This document shows positions 35,541 through 44,185 of a DNA stretch of 64,000 nucleotides, piece after piece. The stretch lies in assembly GCF_040361195.1 (NCBI RefSeq), contig NZ_APNE01000003.1. One strand, 5' to 3'. The stretch comes from Salinisphaera hydrothermalis (GTDB taxonomy: Bacteria; Pseudomonadota; Gammaproteobacteria; Nevskiales; Salinisphaeraceae). Every line of letters begins with the position of its first letter. Position 1 is the first letter of the stretch. The translations under genes were made by a program, and so were the position numbers. A model generated the notes under the pieces. It was not told the origin of the DNA and did not search any database. It saw nothing but the letters and a program-made list of their open reading frames with translations.

Positions 35541-36509
35541 CTAACCCCGAGCCGACCGTATCAGGCTCGCCACTGTGGTGATGACGAGCACGCCGACGAT
35601 AATCGACAACGACAGCCAGATCGGAATTTCCGGGATGGCCGACACATGCTGCCCGTCATTGATGAACGGCAGTTCGTTGCCGTGCAGTGCCTCGATGATC
35701 AGCTTAATGCCGATGAAGCCGAGGATGACGGCCAGCCCCAGCGATAGATAGACCAGCCGGTTGAGCAGGCCGCCGAGCAGGAAGTAGAGCTGAATCAGCC
35801 CGAGCAGGGCAAAGGCATTGGCCGTGAAGACGATGTAGGGCTCCTTGGTAAGCCCGTAGATCGCCGGGATCGAATCCAGCGCAAACAGGATGTCGGTGGC
35901 GCCGATGGCGATCATCACGATCAGCATGGGCGTCATCATGCGTTGTCCGTTGCGCACGATCGTCAGTTTGGATTCGTTGTATTCGTCCGTGGCCGGCAAA
36001 TATTTCTGGGCGAGCCGCACCAGAATGTTGGGTTCGTATTCCTCGCTTTCCTCGTGCGAGGACGTGGCCAGCGTGTACGCCGTGTACAGCAGGAACAGCC
36101 CGAAGATATAGAACACCCAGGAGAAGTGTTCGATCGCCGCCGCGCCCAGGGCAATGAACAGGGCGCGCAGGATCAGCGCGATGATCACGCCCACCAGCAG
36201 CACCTTCTGCTGATAGGCCTTCGGCACGTCGAATGCCGCCATGATGATGACGAAGACGAACAGGTTGTCGACCGACAGGCTCTTCTCGGTCACGTAGCCC
36301 GCGAGATATTCCACGCCGTGGTCGTGGCCCCAGACGAACCACAGGCCCGCGCCGAAGATCAGTGCGATCACCACATAGAAGATTGACCAGCCGCCGGCCT
36401 CTTTCATCGAGGGCTCGTGCGGCGTGCGCACATGGGCGAAGAAGTCGAAGATAAGCAGGGCCGCGATACCCGCGATGGTGGCAGCCCAGACCCAGACGGG
36501 TACGTCCAT
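35541..36509 (-). CDS. TerC-family integral membrane protein
   Basis: A 322-residue protein with about nine hydrophobic segments. The N-terminal VWVWAATIAGIAALLIFDFF and the Asp-rich SVDNLFVFVIIMAAF motif, the TDILFALDSIPAIYGLT motif, and the VKLTKEPYIVFTANAF-like segment match the TerC/Alx family, linked to tellurite resistance and Mn2+ export. The start at ATG 36509 fits the family. It is convergent with the MarR gene. Substrate inferred from family. Confidence 0.9.
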   Translation of the reverse strand: MDVPVWVWAATIAGIAALLIFDFFAHVRTPHEPSMKEAGGWSIFYVVIALIFGAGLWFVWGHDHGVEYLAGYVTEKSLSVDNLFVFVIIMAAFDVPKAYQQKVLLVGVIIALILRALFIALGAAAIEHFSWVFYIFGLFLLYTAYTLATSSHEESEEYEPNILVRLAQKYLPATDEYNESKLTIVRNGQRMMTPMLIVMIAIGATDILFALDSIPAIYGLTKEPYIVFTANAFALLGLIQLYFLLGGLLNRLVYLSLGLAVILGFIGIKLIIEALHGNELPFINDGQHVSAIPEIPIWLSLSIIVGVLVITTVASLIRSARG

Positions 36510-36664
36510 AACCGGATCTCTGTAAAGCGTAATCCAGCGCGCCAACCGCGCGCGTGTCGAGCTTACGTGAGCGCCCGGGCGTTTGCAGTCACGGTTTCTT
36601 AATGTCGGGCGATCTCGCCGCCCGGGGATTCTCGCCGTGCCGTTGGCGGTTTATGCTCTGGGCC

Positions 36665-37243
36665 ATGAACGCTGACCGACCCGAAACTGATCGCTGGATC
36701 TGTGTGTATTGCGGCTCGCGGGAGGGCTCCGACCCACGTTATCGCCAAGCCGCCGAAGCCCTCGGCACTGTCCTGGCGACGGCCGGCATCGGCCTCGTCT
36801 ACGGCGGCGCGCGCGTCGGGCTGATGGGCGCGATTGCCGACGCAGCGCTGGCCGCTGGCGGCCGCGTTCTCGGCGTGATCCCCCGGGGCCTGGCCAAGCG
36901 CGAAGTCGCTCACGACGGGCTCACCGAATTACGCGTGGTCGAGACCATGCATCAGCGCAAACTTGCCATGATCGAGGCGGCCGATGGCTTCATCGCCATG
37001 CCCGGCGGTTTTGGCACGCTGGAAGAGCTGTTCGAAGTGCTCACCTGGCACCAGATCGGCTGGCACGATAAACCCGCCGGGCTGCTCGATGTCGCTGGCT
37101 TCTACCAGCCGCTGCTCCATTGCATGCAGCATATGCGCGATCAGGGGTTCGTGGGCGATGAGCACGTCGCGCGCATTGCCGTGGCCGAGAATGCCAACGC
37201 CCTGGTCGAGCAGATGGTCGCGAAGCTGGCCGGTACGGCCTGA
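36665..37243 (+). CDS. LOG-family nucleoside monophosphate phosphoribohydrolase
   Basis: A 192-residue protein with VYCGSREG at the start, GLVYGGARVGLMG, and the LOG signature PGGFGTLEE at 113-121, with conserved E and R. The family releases ribose 5-phosphate from cytokinin ribotides and other nucleotides (TIGR00730). ATG 36665 is selected by homology; ATG 36653 is an alternative. It is followed three bases later by the exonuclease gene. Confidence 0.9.
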   Translation: MNADRPETDRWICVYCGSREGSDPRYRQAAEALGTVLATAGIGLVYGGARVGLMGAIADAALAAGGRVLGVIPRGLAKREVAHDGLTELRVVETMHQRKLAMIEAADGFIAMPGGFGTLEELFEVLTWHQIGWHDKPAGLLDVAGFYQPLLHCMQHMRDQGFVGDEHVARIAVAENANALVEQMVAKLAGTA

Positions 37244-37246
37244 ACC

Positions 37247-37876
37247 ATGGCGCGCCCGATCAGTGCGCCGGACGGGCTGCGTCTCGATCCGAATGCCTTC
37301 GTGGCGGTGGATGTCGAGACCGCCAACGGCGATGCCGGCAGTATCTGCCAGATCGGTTTCGCCCGGTTTGCCGAAGGCCAACTGGTCGAGAACTGGTCCT
37401 GGCTGGTACATCCGCAGACGTATTTTTCGGCCGGCAATATCGCCATCCACGGCATCCGCCCCGGTGACGTCACGCACGCGCCGGACTGGGCGGCGATCCA
37501 CGATCGCGTGGCCGACGTCATGACCGGCCAGATCGTCGTTTCCCACACGGCGTTCGATGTCACGGCGATCACGCGGGCCTGTCTTGCCCACGGTTGCCCC
37601 GTCATCGATGCCCAGTGGCTCGACTCGGTGCGCGTCGCGCGACGGGCGTTTCCGGAGCTTAAGACCCGGGGCGGCCATGGTCTGGCCAGCCTGAAACGAC
37701 ATCTCAAACTCGACTTCGCCCATCACGACGCCGGCGAGGACGCCCGGGCCGCCGGGCAAGTGGTCGCCGCCGCGGTGCGCGCCACCGGCCTGAGCGTGAC
37801 CGACTGGCTGACTGAGGCCCACCGCCCGGCTCAGGCCGTGATTGCTGAGTACGAAGCCGCGCGTCAGCTGGTCTAG
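37247..37876 (+). CDS. DEDDh-type 3'-5' exonuclease
   Basis: A 209-residue DnaQ-like exonuclease. ExoI motif D22-V-E24 (VAVDVETANG), ExoII Asp in HTAFDV, and ExoIII H-D-A-G-E-D near residue 165 are all visible. It resembles small stand-alone DnaQ-fold nucleases that trim DNA or RNA ends. It is translated just after the LOG gene, with three bases between them, so they probably form an operon. Confidence 0.87.
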   Translation: MARPISAPDGLRLDPNAFVAVDVETANGDAGSICQIGFARFAEGQLVENWSWLVHPQTYFSAGNIAIHGIRPGDVTHAPDWAAIHDRVADVMTGQIVVSHTAFDVTAITRACLAHGCPVIDAQWLDSVRVARRAFPELKTRGGHGLASLKRHLKLDFAHHDAGEDARAAGQVVAAAVRATGLSVTDWLTEAHRPAQAVIAEYEAARQLV

Positions 37877-38244
37877 AGCGTGTTTGGGGGTGCTGAGGTC
37901 TTCTGGCAGTACTGCATCACAGCGCCCAGTTCGTATGTGACAAGCGCGAGTGGCCTCGCGCGGCTTGCCATCGTCTAGGCTCGAATGCTGTCAGGCATCG
38001 CCGACGGCGCCGCAGGTCGAAGCTCTCCTGCGTAGCCAAACGATACCTCGTCTAGCCGTAAAAGAGCGCTGAGCTCAGAGGCGTTCCTACCCCAACGCGC
38101 TTTAGCGTCATTGCTGCTTCCCGTTCTGCCATACGGCGCCGAGGCGCCGTGAACTCTCGACTTCAAGACGCGACAATCGCGCCACGGCCGCGAGTGGTCG
38201 TTTACGGCATTAGACGAAATGATTACACGATTTATTTGTACAAG
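37877..38244. other. gene-poor gap before the tetR operon
   Basis: No gene is supported here. A 63-codon frame (37975-38166, minus strand) lacks a family. A perfect hairpin, ACGGCGCC-N2-GGCGCCGT (38133-38150), lies near the end with no U-run. The remainder shows no clear promoter, tRNA or repeat. Confidence 0.5.
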
Positions 38245-38263
38245 CGTATAAGAAATTTATACG
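38245..38263. promoter_or_regulatory. candidate TetR operator
   Basis: A perfect inverted repeat, CGTATAA-N5-TTATACG, lies 21 bases upstream of the tetR ATG, inside an A/T-rich stretch unlike the surrounding sequence. A TetR repressor typically binds such a site over its own promoter. Because tetR and the TRAP-galBCD genes run on with short gaps, this one site may control the whole operon. Confidence 0.7.
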
Positions 38264-38283
38264 TTATGTGCAACGGAGAGATT

Positions 38284-38910
38284 ATGACTGTTGCTCAAGA
38301 CACACGTGCTCAAATCATGGAAGCCGCCGAGGCCTTGTTTTCACAGCAAGGCTTCCGGGCGGTATCCATGCGTCAAATTGCGTCGGCCGCTGGCGTTCAA
38401 GTGGGCAGCATCACGTACCACTTCGAATCGAAAGACGGTCTGTTGCTGTCGATCTATCGGCATCACTGCGTGCCGATGAATGAACGCCGTATCGAGCTGA
38501 TGCGCGAAGCCGAACGCATTGAGAATACGAATCAGCGATTGGAGGCAATCGTGCGGGCATTCGTATTGCCAGCGCTGTCGTCGAATTCCGACCTCGTCGG
38601 CGGCGGAGCGCGATTTGCCCGACTGCGCGCCAAGATGTCGGCGGAGGGAAATGAGGCCGTGCGCGAGGTAATTGCTACGACCTTCGACGACACGAGCCAT
38701 GCCCTCATCGACGCAATCGGCCGGTGTCTCCCCGACTTGGCGCGCGAGGTCATCGTCTGGCGCTGTCACTTTCTGCTGGGCGCGCTCTATTACACGTTGA
38801 TCAACCCCGAGCGGGTGGACCGCCTGTCGCGTGGCGACGCCCACGGCAACGACCCGGAAGAAGTGCTTGATCAACTCGTTGCGGCGACCGTCGGTGCGCT
38901 CAAGGCCTGA
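38284..38910 (+). CDS. TetR-family regulator of the TRAP-galBCD operon
   Basis: A 208-residue protein. The N-terminal HTH is typical (AAEALFSQQGFRAVSMRQIA, then the helix VGSITYHFESKDGLL). The C-terminal domain is ligand-binding and helical, with V-W-R-C-H-F-L-L-G-A near the end as in the AcrR-like TetR_C groups. ATG 38284 follows GGAGAG. An operator palindrome lies upstream, and the TAXI gene starts 28 bases after its stop. The inducer is likely an acid of the downstream pathway, but this is inferred. Confidence 0.9.
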   Translation: MTVAQDTRAQIMEAAEALFSQQGFRAVSMRQIASAAGVQVGSITYHFESKDGLLLSIYRHHCVPMNERRIELMREAERIENTNQRLEAIVRAFVLPALSSNSDLVGGGARFARLRAKMSAEGNEAVREVIATTFDDTSHALIDAIGRCLPDLAREVIVWRCHFLLGALYYTLINPERVDRLSRGDAHGNDPEEVLDQLVAATVGALKA

Positions 38911-38938
38911 CGGCGCTCTTGTTTAAACGGAGGAGTAG

Positions 38939-39874
38939 ATGAAAAAAAGAGTTCTTCTGGCCGGTGCATTGCTGGCCGCGACGGCAAGTCTGGCCACGGC
39001 GTCCGAACGGATCGGCATTGGCACTGGCGGCGCCGGTGGCGTGTTCTATGCCGTCGGCGCCGGTATGGCGAACGTGATCAACAACGATATGCCGGGTGCC
39101 TCGGCGACCGCCCAGGTGACCGGCGCCTCGATCGAGAACGTGCACCGGGTCGAGGCCGGCCAGATTCAGTTCGGCTTTTCCAGTGCCAGCACGCTGTATC
39201 AGGCCGCGCATGGCAAGGGGCCGTTCCCTTCCAAGCAGGATGTGGCCGCGGTGGCCTATTTGTACCCGGCCACGCTACAGATCGCGGTCAAGGACAGCGC
39301 GCATATCAAGAGCATGGCCGATCTCGGCAAGGCGCGGATCGGTATCGGACCGCCCGGCAGCAACGCGGCCTTGTTCTGCAGCCGCTTGCTCAAGGCCTAC
39401 GGCGTATTCCATCAGGACAGGGTGCAATTCCTGTCCTACTCCGAAGCGACCAACGCGATGCAGGACAACAACCTGGATGCCTCCTGCATTCTCGCGGGAA
39501 CGCCGGCATCGGCCTTTATTCGTCTGTTCACCACCGAGAACGTTCATCTGCTTGGCGTGGGCCCGGCGAAGGCAAAAAGCCTGATCAAGAAATATCCTTA
39601 CTACAAAACAATCAAGATTCCGGCCAAGACTTACAAGGGGCAGAATCAGGCGGTGCTGGCGGTCGGTGACCCGGCCATTCTGTTCACGCGCAAGAGCGCG
39701 AACCAGAAAATGGTCTATAACGTCACCAAGACGCTGTTTACCCATCTGGATCAGTGGAAGCAGTCGCACCCGATGGCTCGTTTCATCAACGCCAAGGACG
39801 CGACCCATACGCCGATTCCGCTCGCACCGGGCGCCAAGCGCTATTTCGACGAGGCCGACGGTAACTCGAAATGA
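38939..39874 (+). CDS. TAXI-family TRAP transporter substrate-binding protein
   Basis: A 311-residue periplasmic binding protein. A cleavable signal peptide (KKRVLLAGALLAATASLATA) precedes the TAXI signature G-T-G-G-A-G-G-V-F-Y, followed by A-S-I-E-N-V and a two-lobed solute-binding fold. GGAGGAG lies six bases before the ATG. It delivers a carboxylate, such as a di- or tricarboxylate, to the fused permease whose frame begins at 39871. Ligand unknown; the downstream genes suggest PDC or a related acid. Confidence 0.9.
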   Translation: MKKRVLLAGALLAATASLATASERIGIGTGGAGGVFYAVGAGMANVINNDMPGASATAQVTGASIENVHRVEAGQIQFGFSSASTLYQAAHGKGPFPSKQDVAAVAYLYPATLQIAVKDSAHIKSMADLGKARIGIGPPGSNAALFCSRLLKAYGVFHQDRVQFLSYSEATNAMQDNNLDASCILAGTPASAFIRLFTTENVHLLGVGPAKAKSLIKKYPYYKTIKIPAKTYKGQNQAVLAVGDPAILFTRKSANQKMVYNVTKTLFTHLDQWKQSHPMARFINAKDATHTPIPLAPGAKRYFDEADGNSK

Positions 39875-41870
39875 GCGGGCAGCCGGCCACCTCGGAGGGC
39901 AATACCAACGATGCACCGGTCGGCCTTATCGGTCGGCTGGTCGCCATCGGCGGTGAACGTCAGCAGGCGCCGCGAGCCGAATCGGCCGTGGTCGGTCTGT
40001 GCGTGGCGCTACTCGCAGTCGGTCTGGCCGGGTATCTGCTCTACGGCGCCTACTACGGACCGCAGACCGCGCTTCTGGAACGCTCGGTGTTCTATTCGCT
40101 GGCCGCGGCCGGCGGTCTGGCGCTCGCCGGCCTGACGTTCCGCTACGCCGTCGTGCGCTGTGCGTTCTATGCGTTAGCGCTGGCCAGCCTGGTGCCCGGC
40201 TACTATCTCAACCAGCACTTCATGGCGATCGTCATGAGTGGCGGTATCGCCACACCACCCACGAGATCCTGTTCGGCGTCGTGCTGCTGAGCGTCGTGGT
40301 GCTAGTGCGCTACTACATAGGCTGGGCCATGGTGGTCCTGGCCGTGTTGGCGCTCGCCTATGCCTATTTCGGGAGCTACATCCCCGGCGAATACGGCAAC
40401 GGCGGCTTTTCCTGGTCGCGCTTGACGTCGCAGATGTTGTTGTCGACCAACGGTGTCTATGGCGTGCCAATGGGCGTGGCGGCCAAGTACATCTTCCTGT
40501 TCTCGTTATTGGGAACGGTTATGGTGCGTTCGGGACTTGGTCAGGTGTTCGTGGATCTGTCCTATGGACTGACCGGTCGCATGCAGGGTGGGCCGGGCCT
40601 TGCGGCTGTCGTGTCCAGCACGTTGTTCGGCTCGATCAATGGCAGCGCCGTGGCCAGTGTCGTGACCACCGGATCGTTCACCATCCCTTTGATGAAGCGC
40701 ACCGGCTATCGTCCGGCGGTGGCCGGCGCGATCGAGGCGGCGTCGGCGTCGGCGGGTCAGATTCTGCCGCCCGTGATGGGTGCGGCTGCCTTTCTCATGG
40801 CAGAGATGACCAAGATCCCCTACGGCACGATCGCGATCTCGGCCCTGGTGCCGGCGTTGCTTTACGTGCTTTCGGTACTGGTGGCGGTACGGCTCGAGGC
40901 CGGCAAAGACGATCTCGGCCGTATGAGCGCCGAGGACATCCCGGACGTGAAAGCCATTCTGCTCAAGCGAGCTTATCTGCTGGCACCGCTCGTGGCGCTC
41001 GTCGCGGCGCTCGCTATGGGATACACGCCGATGCGCGCTGGCGCCGCGGCGATCGTCGTCGCGCTGGCGCTCACGCCCTGGTCCAAATCCACACGGCTAT
41101 CTCCTTGGCAACTCGTTGAGGTCTGCACGAGCACGCTCAAGATCACCATCGGCATCGTGGCGGCAGTCGCGGCTGCCGGCATTCTGATCGGCGTGCTGAC
41201 CTTAACCGGGTTGGCGCTTCAGATCTCGAGCCTGATCGTGTCCGCCGGCGGCAACAGTCTGTTGCTGGTGCTCATCTACACGATGATCGCCTCCTTCATT
41301 CTCGGCATGGGCTTGCCGACCTCGGCGGCCTATCTGCTGCTGGCGATTCTGGTCGCCCCGGCGCTTGTGCATATGGGAGTGACCATGCTGGCGGCTCATA
41401 TGTTCATTTTCTACTTTGGGCTGGTATCGGCCATTACGCCGCCGGTGGCCCTGGCGGCCTATGCCGGAGCCGGCATTGCCCAGGCCGACCCGAACGAGAC
41501 CGCCATCCAGGCCATTCGGCTCGGTTTCGTGAAACTGCTGGTTCCGTTCCTGTTCGTGTTTTCGCCTGGGTTACTACTGATCGGGACCGGTGCATCGATC
41601 ACCGGCGACATCGTGTTCTCCGCGTTCGGCATTGCCGGCCTGGCCACGGCGTTCGCCGGCTGGTTCAAACAACCGCTGGGCTGGAGCGGCCGCGGGTTGT
41701 GGGCCATCACGAGCCTTGCCTGCATGTGCCCATCGGCGATCCCGCTCGATACAGCGCTGGTCTACGGCTTGCGCGTAGCCGGACTGGCGGGCCTCGCGTT
41801 GCTTGTCGCGAGAGCACTGGCGGATCGCACGATTCCTTCTCATCGACAACCGCTCAAGGACGGTCAATGA
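39871..41870 (+). pseudogene. fused TRAP transporter permease, frameshifted
   Basis: The fused 4TM-12TM TRAP permease that partners TAXI proteins. The first frame (39871 to 40290) carries an N-terminal tail and the first helices, ending ...NQHFMAIVMSGG. The second continues from about 40250 with THEILFGVVLLSVVVLV through typical DctM motifs (GSINGSAVASVV, ASASAGQILPPVMGAAAF, GMGLPTSAAYLL). One missing base near 40240-40262 separates them; the total 2000 bases is one short of a multiple of three. Either a real lesion or a sequencing error in the CCACACCACCC tract. Intact, it would be about 666 residues and would import the substrate bound by the TAXI protein. Confidence 0.88.
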
Positions 41871-42745
41871 CCGATCGCAAGAAAACCTTTCTCGACGTGG
41901 CCGAATCCAGCGTGCCGCGCCTCGAATTGCCGGCGAATGCCTGTGACGCGCACTGCCATGTCTTTGGTCCGGGCGAGATGTTCGCCTATGCGCCGCAGCG
42001 CACCTATACCCCGGTCGATGCGCCGCGGGAAACCCTGTTCGCGCTGCATCGCCAACTCGGACTGGCGCGGGGCGTGATCGTACAGGCGAGCTGCCACGGC
42101 ACCGACAACGCGGCACTCGTGGATGCGCTCGCGGCCGGCGATGGTCGCTATCGCGGCATCGCCATGGTCGAGCCCCAGGTCAGCGACGCCGAATTGGCGC
42201 GTCTGCACGCTGCAGGTGTGCGCGGCGTGCGCTTCAATTTCGTGTCACATCTGGGCAACGACGCCCAGTTCGACAACGTGCGTGCCATCGTGTCGCGCAT
42301 CGCGCCGATGGGCTGGCATATCGTCGTGCACTTCGACAGTGATCGGCTGGCCACGCTCGCCGATTTCCTGCGCGAGTTGCCGATCACGATCGTGATCGAT
42401 CACATGGGCCGGCCCGATGCATCGCTGGGGTTGAATCAGGCCGCGTTCATTAAACTCGCTGCGCTGGTAGCAGACGACAACAAGTTTTGGGTCAAGGTCA
42501 GCGGCTGCGAGCGGGTTACCCGCGAAGGTCCACCCTATTCGGATGCCACGCCGTTCGCGCGGCATCTTGTCGAACTGATTCCCGAGCGCGTGCTCTGGGG
42601 GACAGATTTTCCGCATCCGAACATCCGTCCGCCGATCCCCGATGACGGCGCGCTGGTCGATCTAATCGCCGAGTTCGCGACGCGGCCTGAACAGCGCCAA
42701 GCGCTGCTCGTGGATAACCCAACCCGTCTTTACTGGAACGATTGA
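41867..42745 (+). CDS. ligI: 2-pyrone-4,6-dicarboxylate hydrolase (LigI-like)
   Basis: A 292-residue amidohydrolase-fold protein. Its N-terminal D-A-H-C-H-V-F-G-P motif, GVIVQASCHGTDN, HFDSD, VIDHMGRP and L-W-G-T-D-F-P-H-P follow the order of LigI, which opens the lactone ring of 2-pyrone-4,6-dicarboxylate to give 4-oxalomesaconate in the protocatechuate 4,5-cleavage pathway. The ATG overlaps the permease stop (ATGA), coupling translation to transport. A related amidohydrolase_2 activity is possible, but the galBCD neighbours strongly support LigI. Confidence 0.9.
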   Translation: MTDRKKTFLDVAESSVPRLELPANACDAHCHVFGPGEMFAYAPQRTYTPVDAPRETLFALHRQLGLARGVIVQASCHGTDNAALVDALAAGDGRYRGIAMVEPQVSDAELARLHAAGVRGVRFNFVSHLGNDAQFDNVRAIVSRIAPMGWHIVVHFDSDRLATLADFLRELPITIVIDHMGRPDASLGLNQAAFIKLAALVADDNKFWVKVSGCERVTREGPPYSDATPFARHLVELIPERVLWGTDFPHPNIRPPIPDDGALVDLIAEFATRPEQRQALLVDNPTRLYWND

Positions 42746-42755
42746 GGAGACCCGT

Positions 42756-43466
42756 ATGCCTTCAGGTCTAGTAGTCAGCGCCCATGCCGCGGATTTCGTG
42801 TGGCGCGCCGGCGGCGCGATCGCCCTGTATGCCGAGAAAGGCTACGACATGACGGTCGTATGCCTGTCGTACGGCGAGCGCGGCGAATCGGCCAAGCTCT
42901 GGCGCCAGTCCGGTACGACCATGGATCAGGTCAAGGCCGCGCGCCGCGCCGAAGCCGAGGAAGCGGCCGCCATTCTCGGGGCCGAGGTGCGGTTTCTCGA
43001 TATCGGCGACTATCCGCTGCGGGTGTCCGACGACACGCTCTATGAACTCGCCGATCTGATCCAGGCGAAACGCCCCGAGTTCATCCTGAGCCATTCGCGC
43101 CAAGACCCCTACAACTTCGACCATCCGCTGGCCACGCATGTTGCCCAGGAAGCCCGGGTGATCGCCCAGGCGCATGGCCACAATCCGCAGGCCGACGTGA
43201 TCGGCGCGCCCGGCGTGTTCCTGTTCGAGCCGCACCAGCCCGAGCAGTGCAACTGGAAGCCGCAGGTGTTTCTGAACATCGACTCGGTCTGGGAAAAGAA
43301 GTATCAGGCCTTTCAGACCATGGCCGCTCAAGAACATCTCTGGGAATACTACACCCGGGTGGCGCTGCAGCGCGGAGTACAGGCCAAACGCAATTCCGGC
43401 AAGCCGATTACGTATGCCGAGGCCTACGAGCGGGTGTTTCCGCTGGTGACCGAGGAATTCCTGTGA
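42756..43466 (+). CDS. galB: 4-oxalomesaconate hydratase (GalB, PIG-L fold)
   Basis: A 236-residue PIG-L/LmbE-fold zinc protein. VVSAHAADFVWRAGGAIALY carries the Zn-binding His/Asp pair, and later D-P-Y-N-F-D-H-P-L-A-T-H supplies a metal-binding His. This pattern is that of Pseudomonas putida GalB, which hydrates 4-oxalomesaconate to 4-carboxy-4-hydroxy-2-oxoadipate, rather than of a sugar deacetylase. It lies ten bases after ligI. The last base of its stop starts the next gene. Confidence 0.9.
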   Translation: MPSGLVVSAHAADFVWRAGGAIALYAEKGYDMTVVCLSYGERGESAKLWRQSGTTMDQVKAARRAEAEEAAAILGAEVRFLDIGDYPLRVSDDTLYELADLIQAKRPEFILSHSRQDPYNFDHPLATHVAQEARVIAQAHGHNPQADVIGAPGVFLFEPHQPEQCNWKPQVFLNIDSVWEKKYQAFQTMAAQEHLWEYYTRVALQRGVQAKRNSGKPITYAEAYERVFPLVTEEFL

Positions 43467-44176
43467 TGATGAAGCAAGCGGTCAAGAACATCGGGCGCGC
43501 ACCGCAGGCCGTAATCGACGAATTGGGCGAGCAGGGTGTCGCCACGGTTCACGAAGCCCAGGGACGCAGCGGCCTGCTCACGCCGGACATCCGCCCGATC
43601 TATTCCGAGGCTCGGGTCGCCGGTAGTGCGGTGACCGTGCTCGCTGCCCCCGGCGATAATTGGATGCTGCATGTCGCAGTCGAACTCGTGCAGCCGGGCG
43701 ATGTGCTGGTGCTGGCCTCGACCTCGCCGAGCACCGATGGCTATTTCGGTGAGCTGCTGGCGACCTCGCTGGCTCAGCACGGCTGTAAGGGTTTGATCAG
43801 CAATGTCGGTGTGCGCGATGTCGCAGACCTTACCGCGATGAACTTCCCGGTCTGGTCTCGTGCGATTCATGCCCAGGGCACGATCAAGGAAACCGTGGGC
43901 TCAGTGAACGTGCCGGTGGTCTGTGCCGGCCAGCGCGTGGTGCCTGGTGACGTGGTGGTCGCCGACGTCGACGGCGTGGTCATCGTGCCGCGCCAAAGTG
44001 CCGAAACGGTGCTTGAGGCTGGCCGCCAGCGGCTAAAAAAAGAAGATCGCAACCGCAAGCGCTTTCAGGCCGGCGAGCTCGGCCTGGATGTTTACGGCAT
44101 GCGTGAACGCTTGGCCGAAAAAGGCCTGGAATATATCGACGGCCCCATCGACTGGGCCGACGACGAAAGCCTTTAG
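43466..44176 (+). CDS. galC: 4-carboxy-4-hydroxy-2-oxoadipate (CHA) aldolase
   Basis: A 236-residue class II HMG/CHA-type aldolase of the RraA fold. The motif VATVHEAQGRSGLL, the long G-D-V-L-V-L-A-S segment, KGLISNVGVRD and DVVVADVDGVVIVP match GalC/LigK, which cleaves 4-carboxy-4-hydroxy-2-oxoadipate to pyruvate and oxaloacetate. The first ATG at 43466 overlaps the galB stop by one base; a second ATG follows at 43469. This is the last step of the pathway, feeding the TCA cycle. Confidence 0.92.
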   Translation: MMKQAVKNIGRAPQAVIDELGEQGVATVHEAQGRSGLLTPDIRPIYSEARVAGSAVTVLAAPGDNWMLHVAVELVQPGDVLVLASTSPSTDGYFGELLATSLAQHGCKGLISNVGVRDVADLTAMNFPVWSRAIHAQGTIKETVGSVNVPVVCAGQRVVPGDVVVADVDGVVIVPRQSAETVLEAGRQRLKKEDRNRKRFQAGELGLDVYGMRERLAEKGLEYIDGPIDWADDESL

Positions 44177-44185
44177 GAGACCGGC

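Noticed and set aside
37975..38166. 63-codon minus-strand frame in the gap before tetR
   Set aside because: No ribosome-binding site, no recognised domain, and composition typical of chance GC-rich frames.
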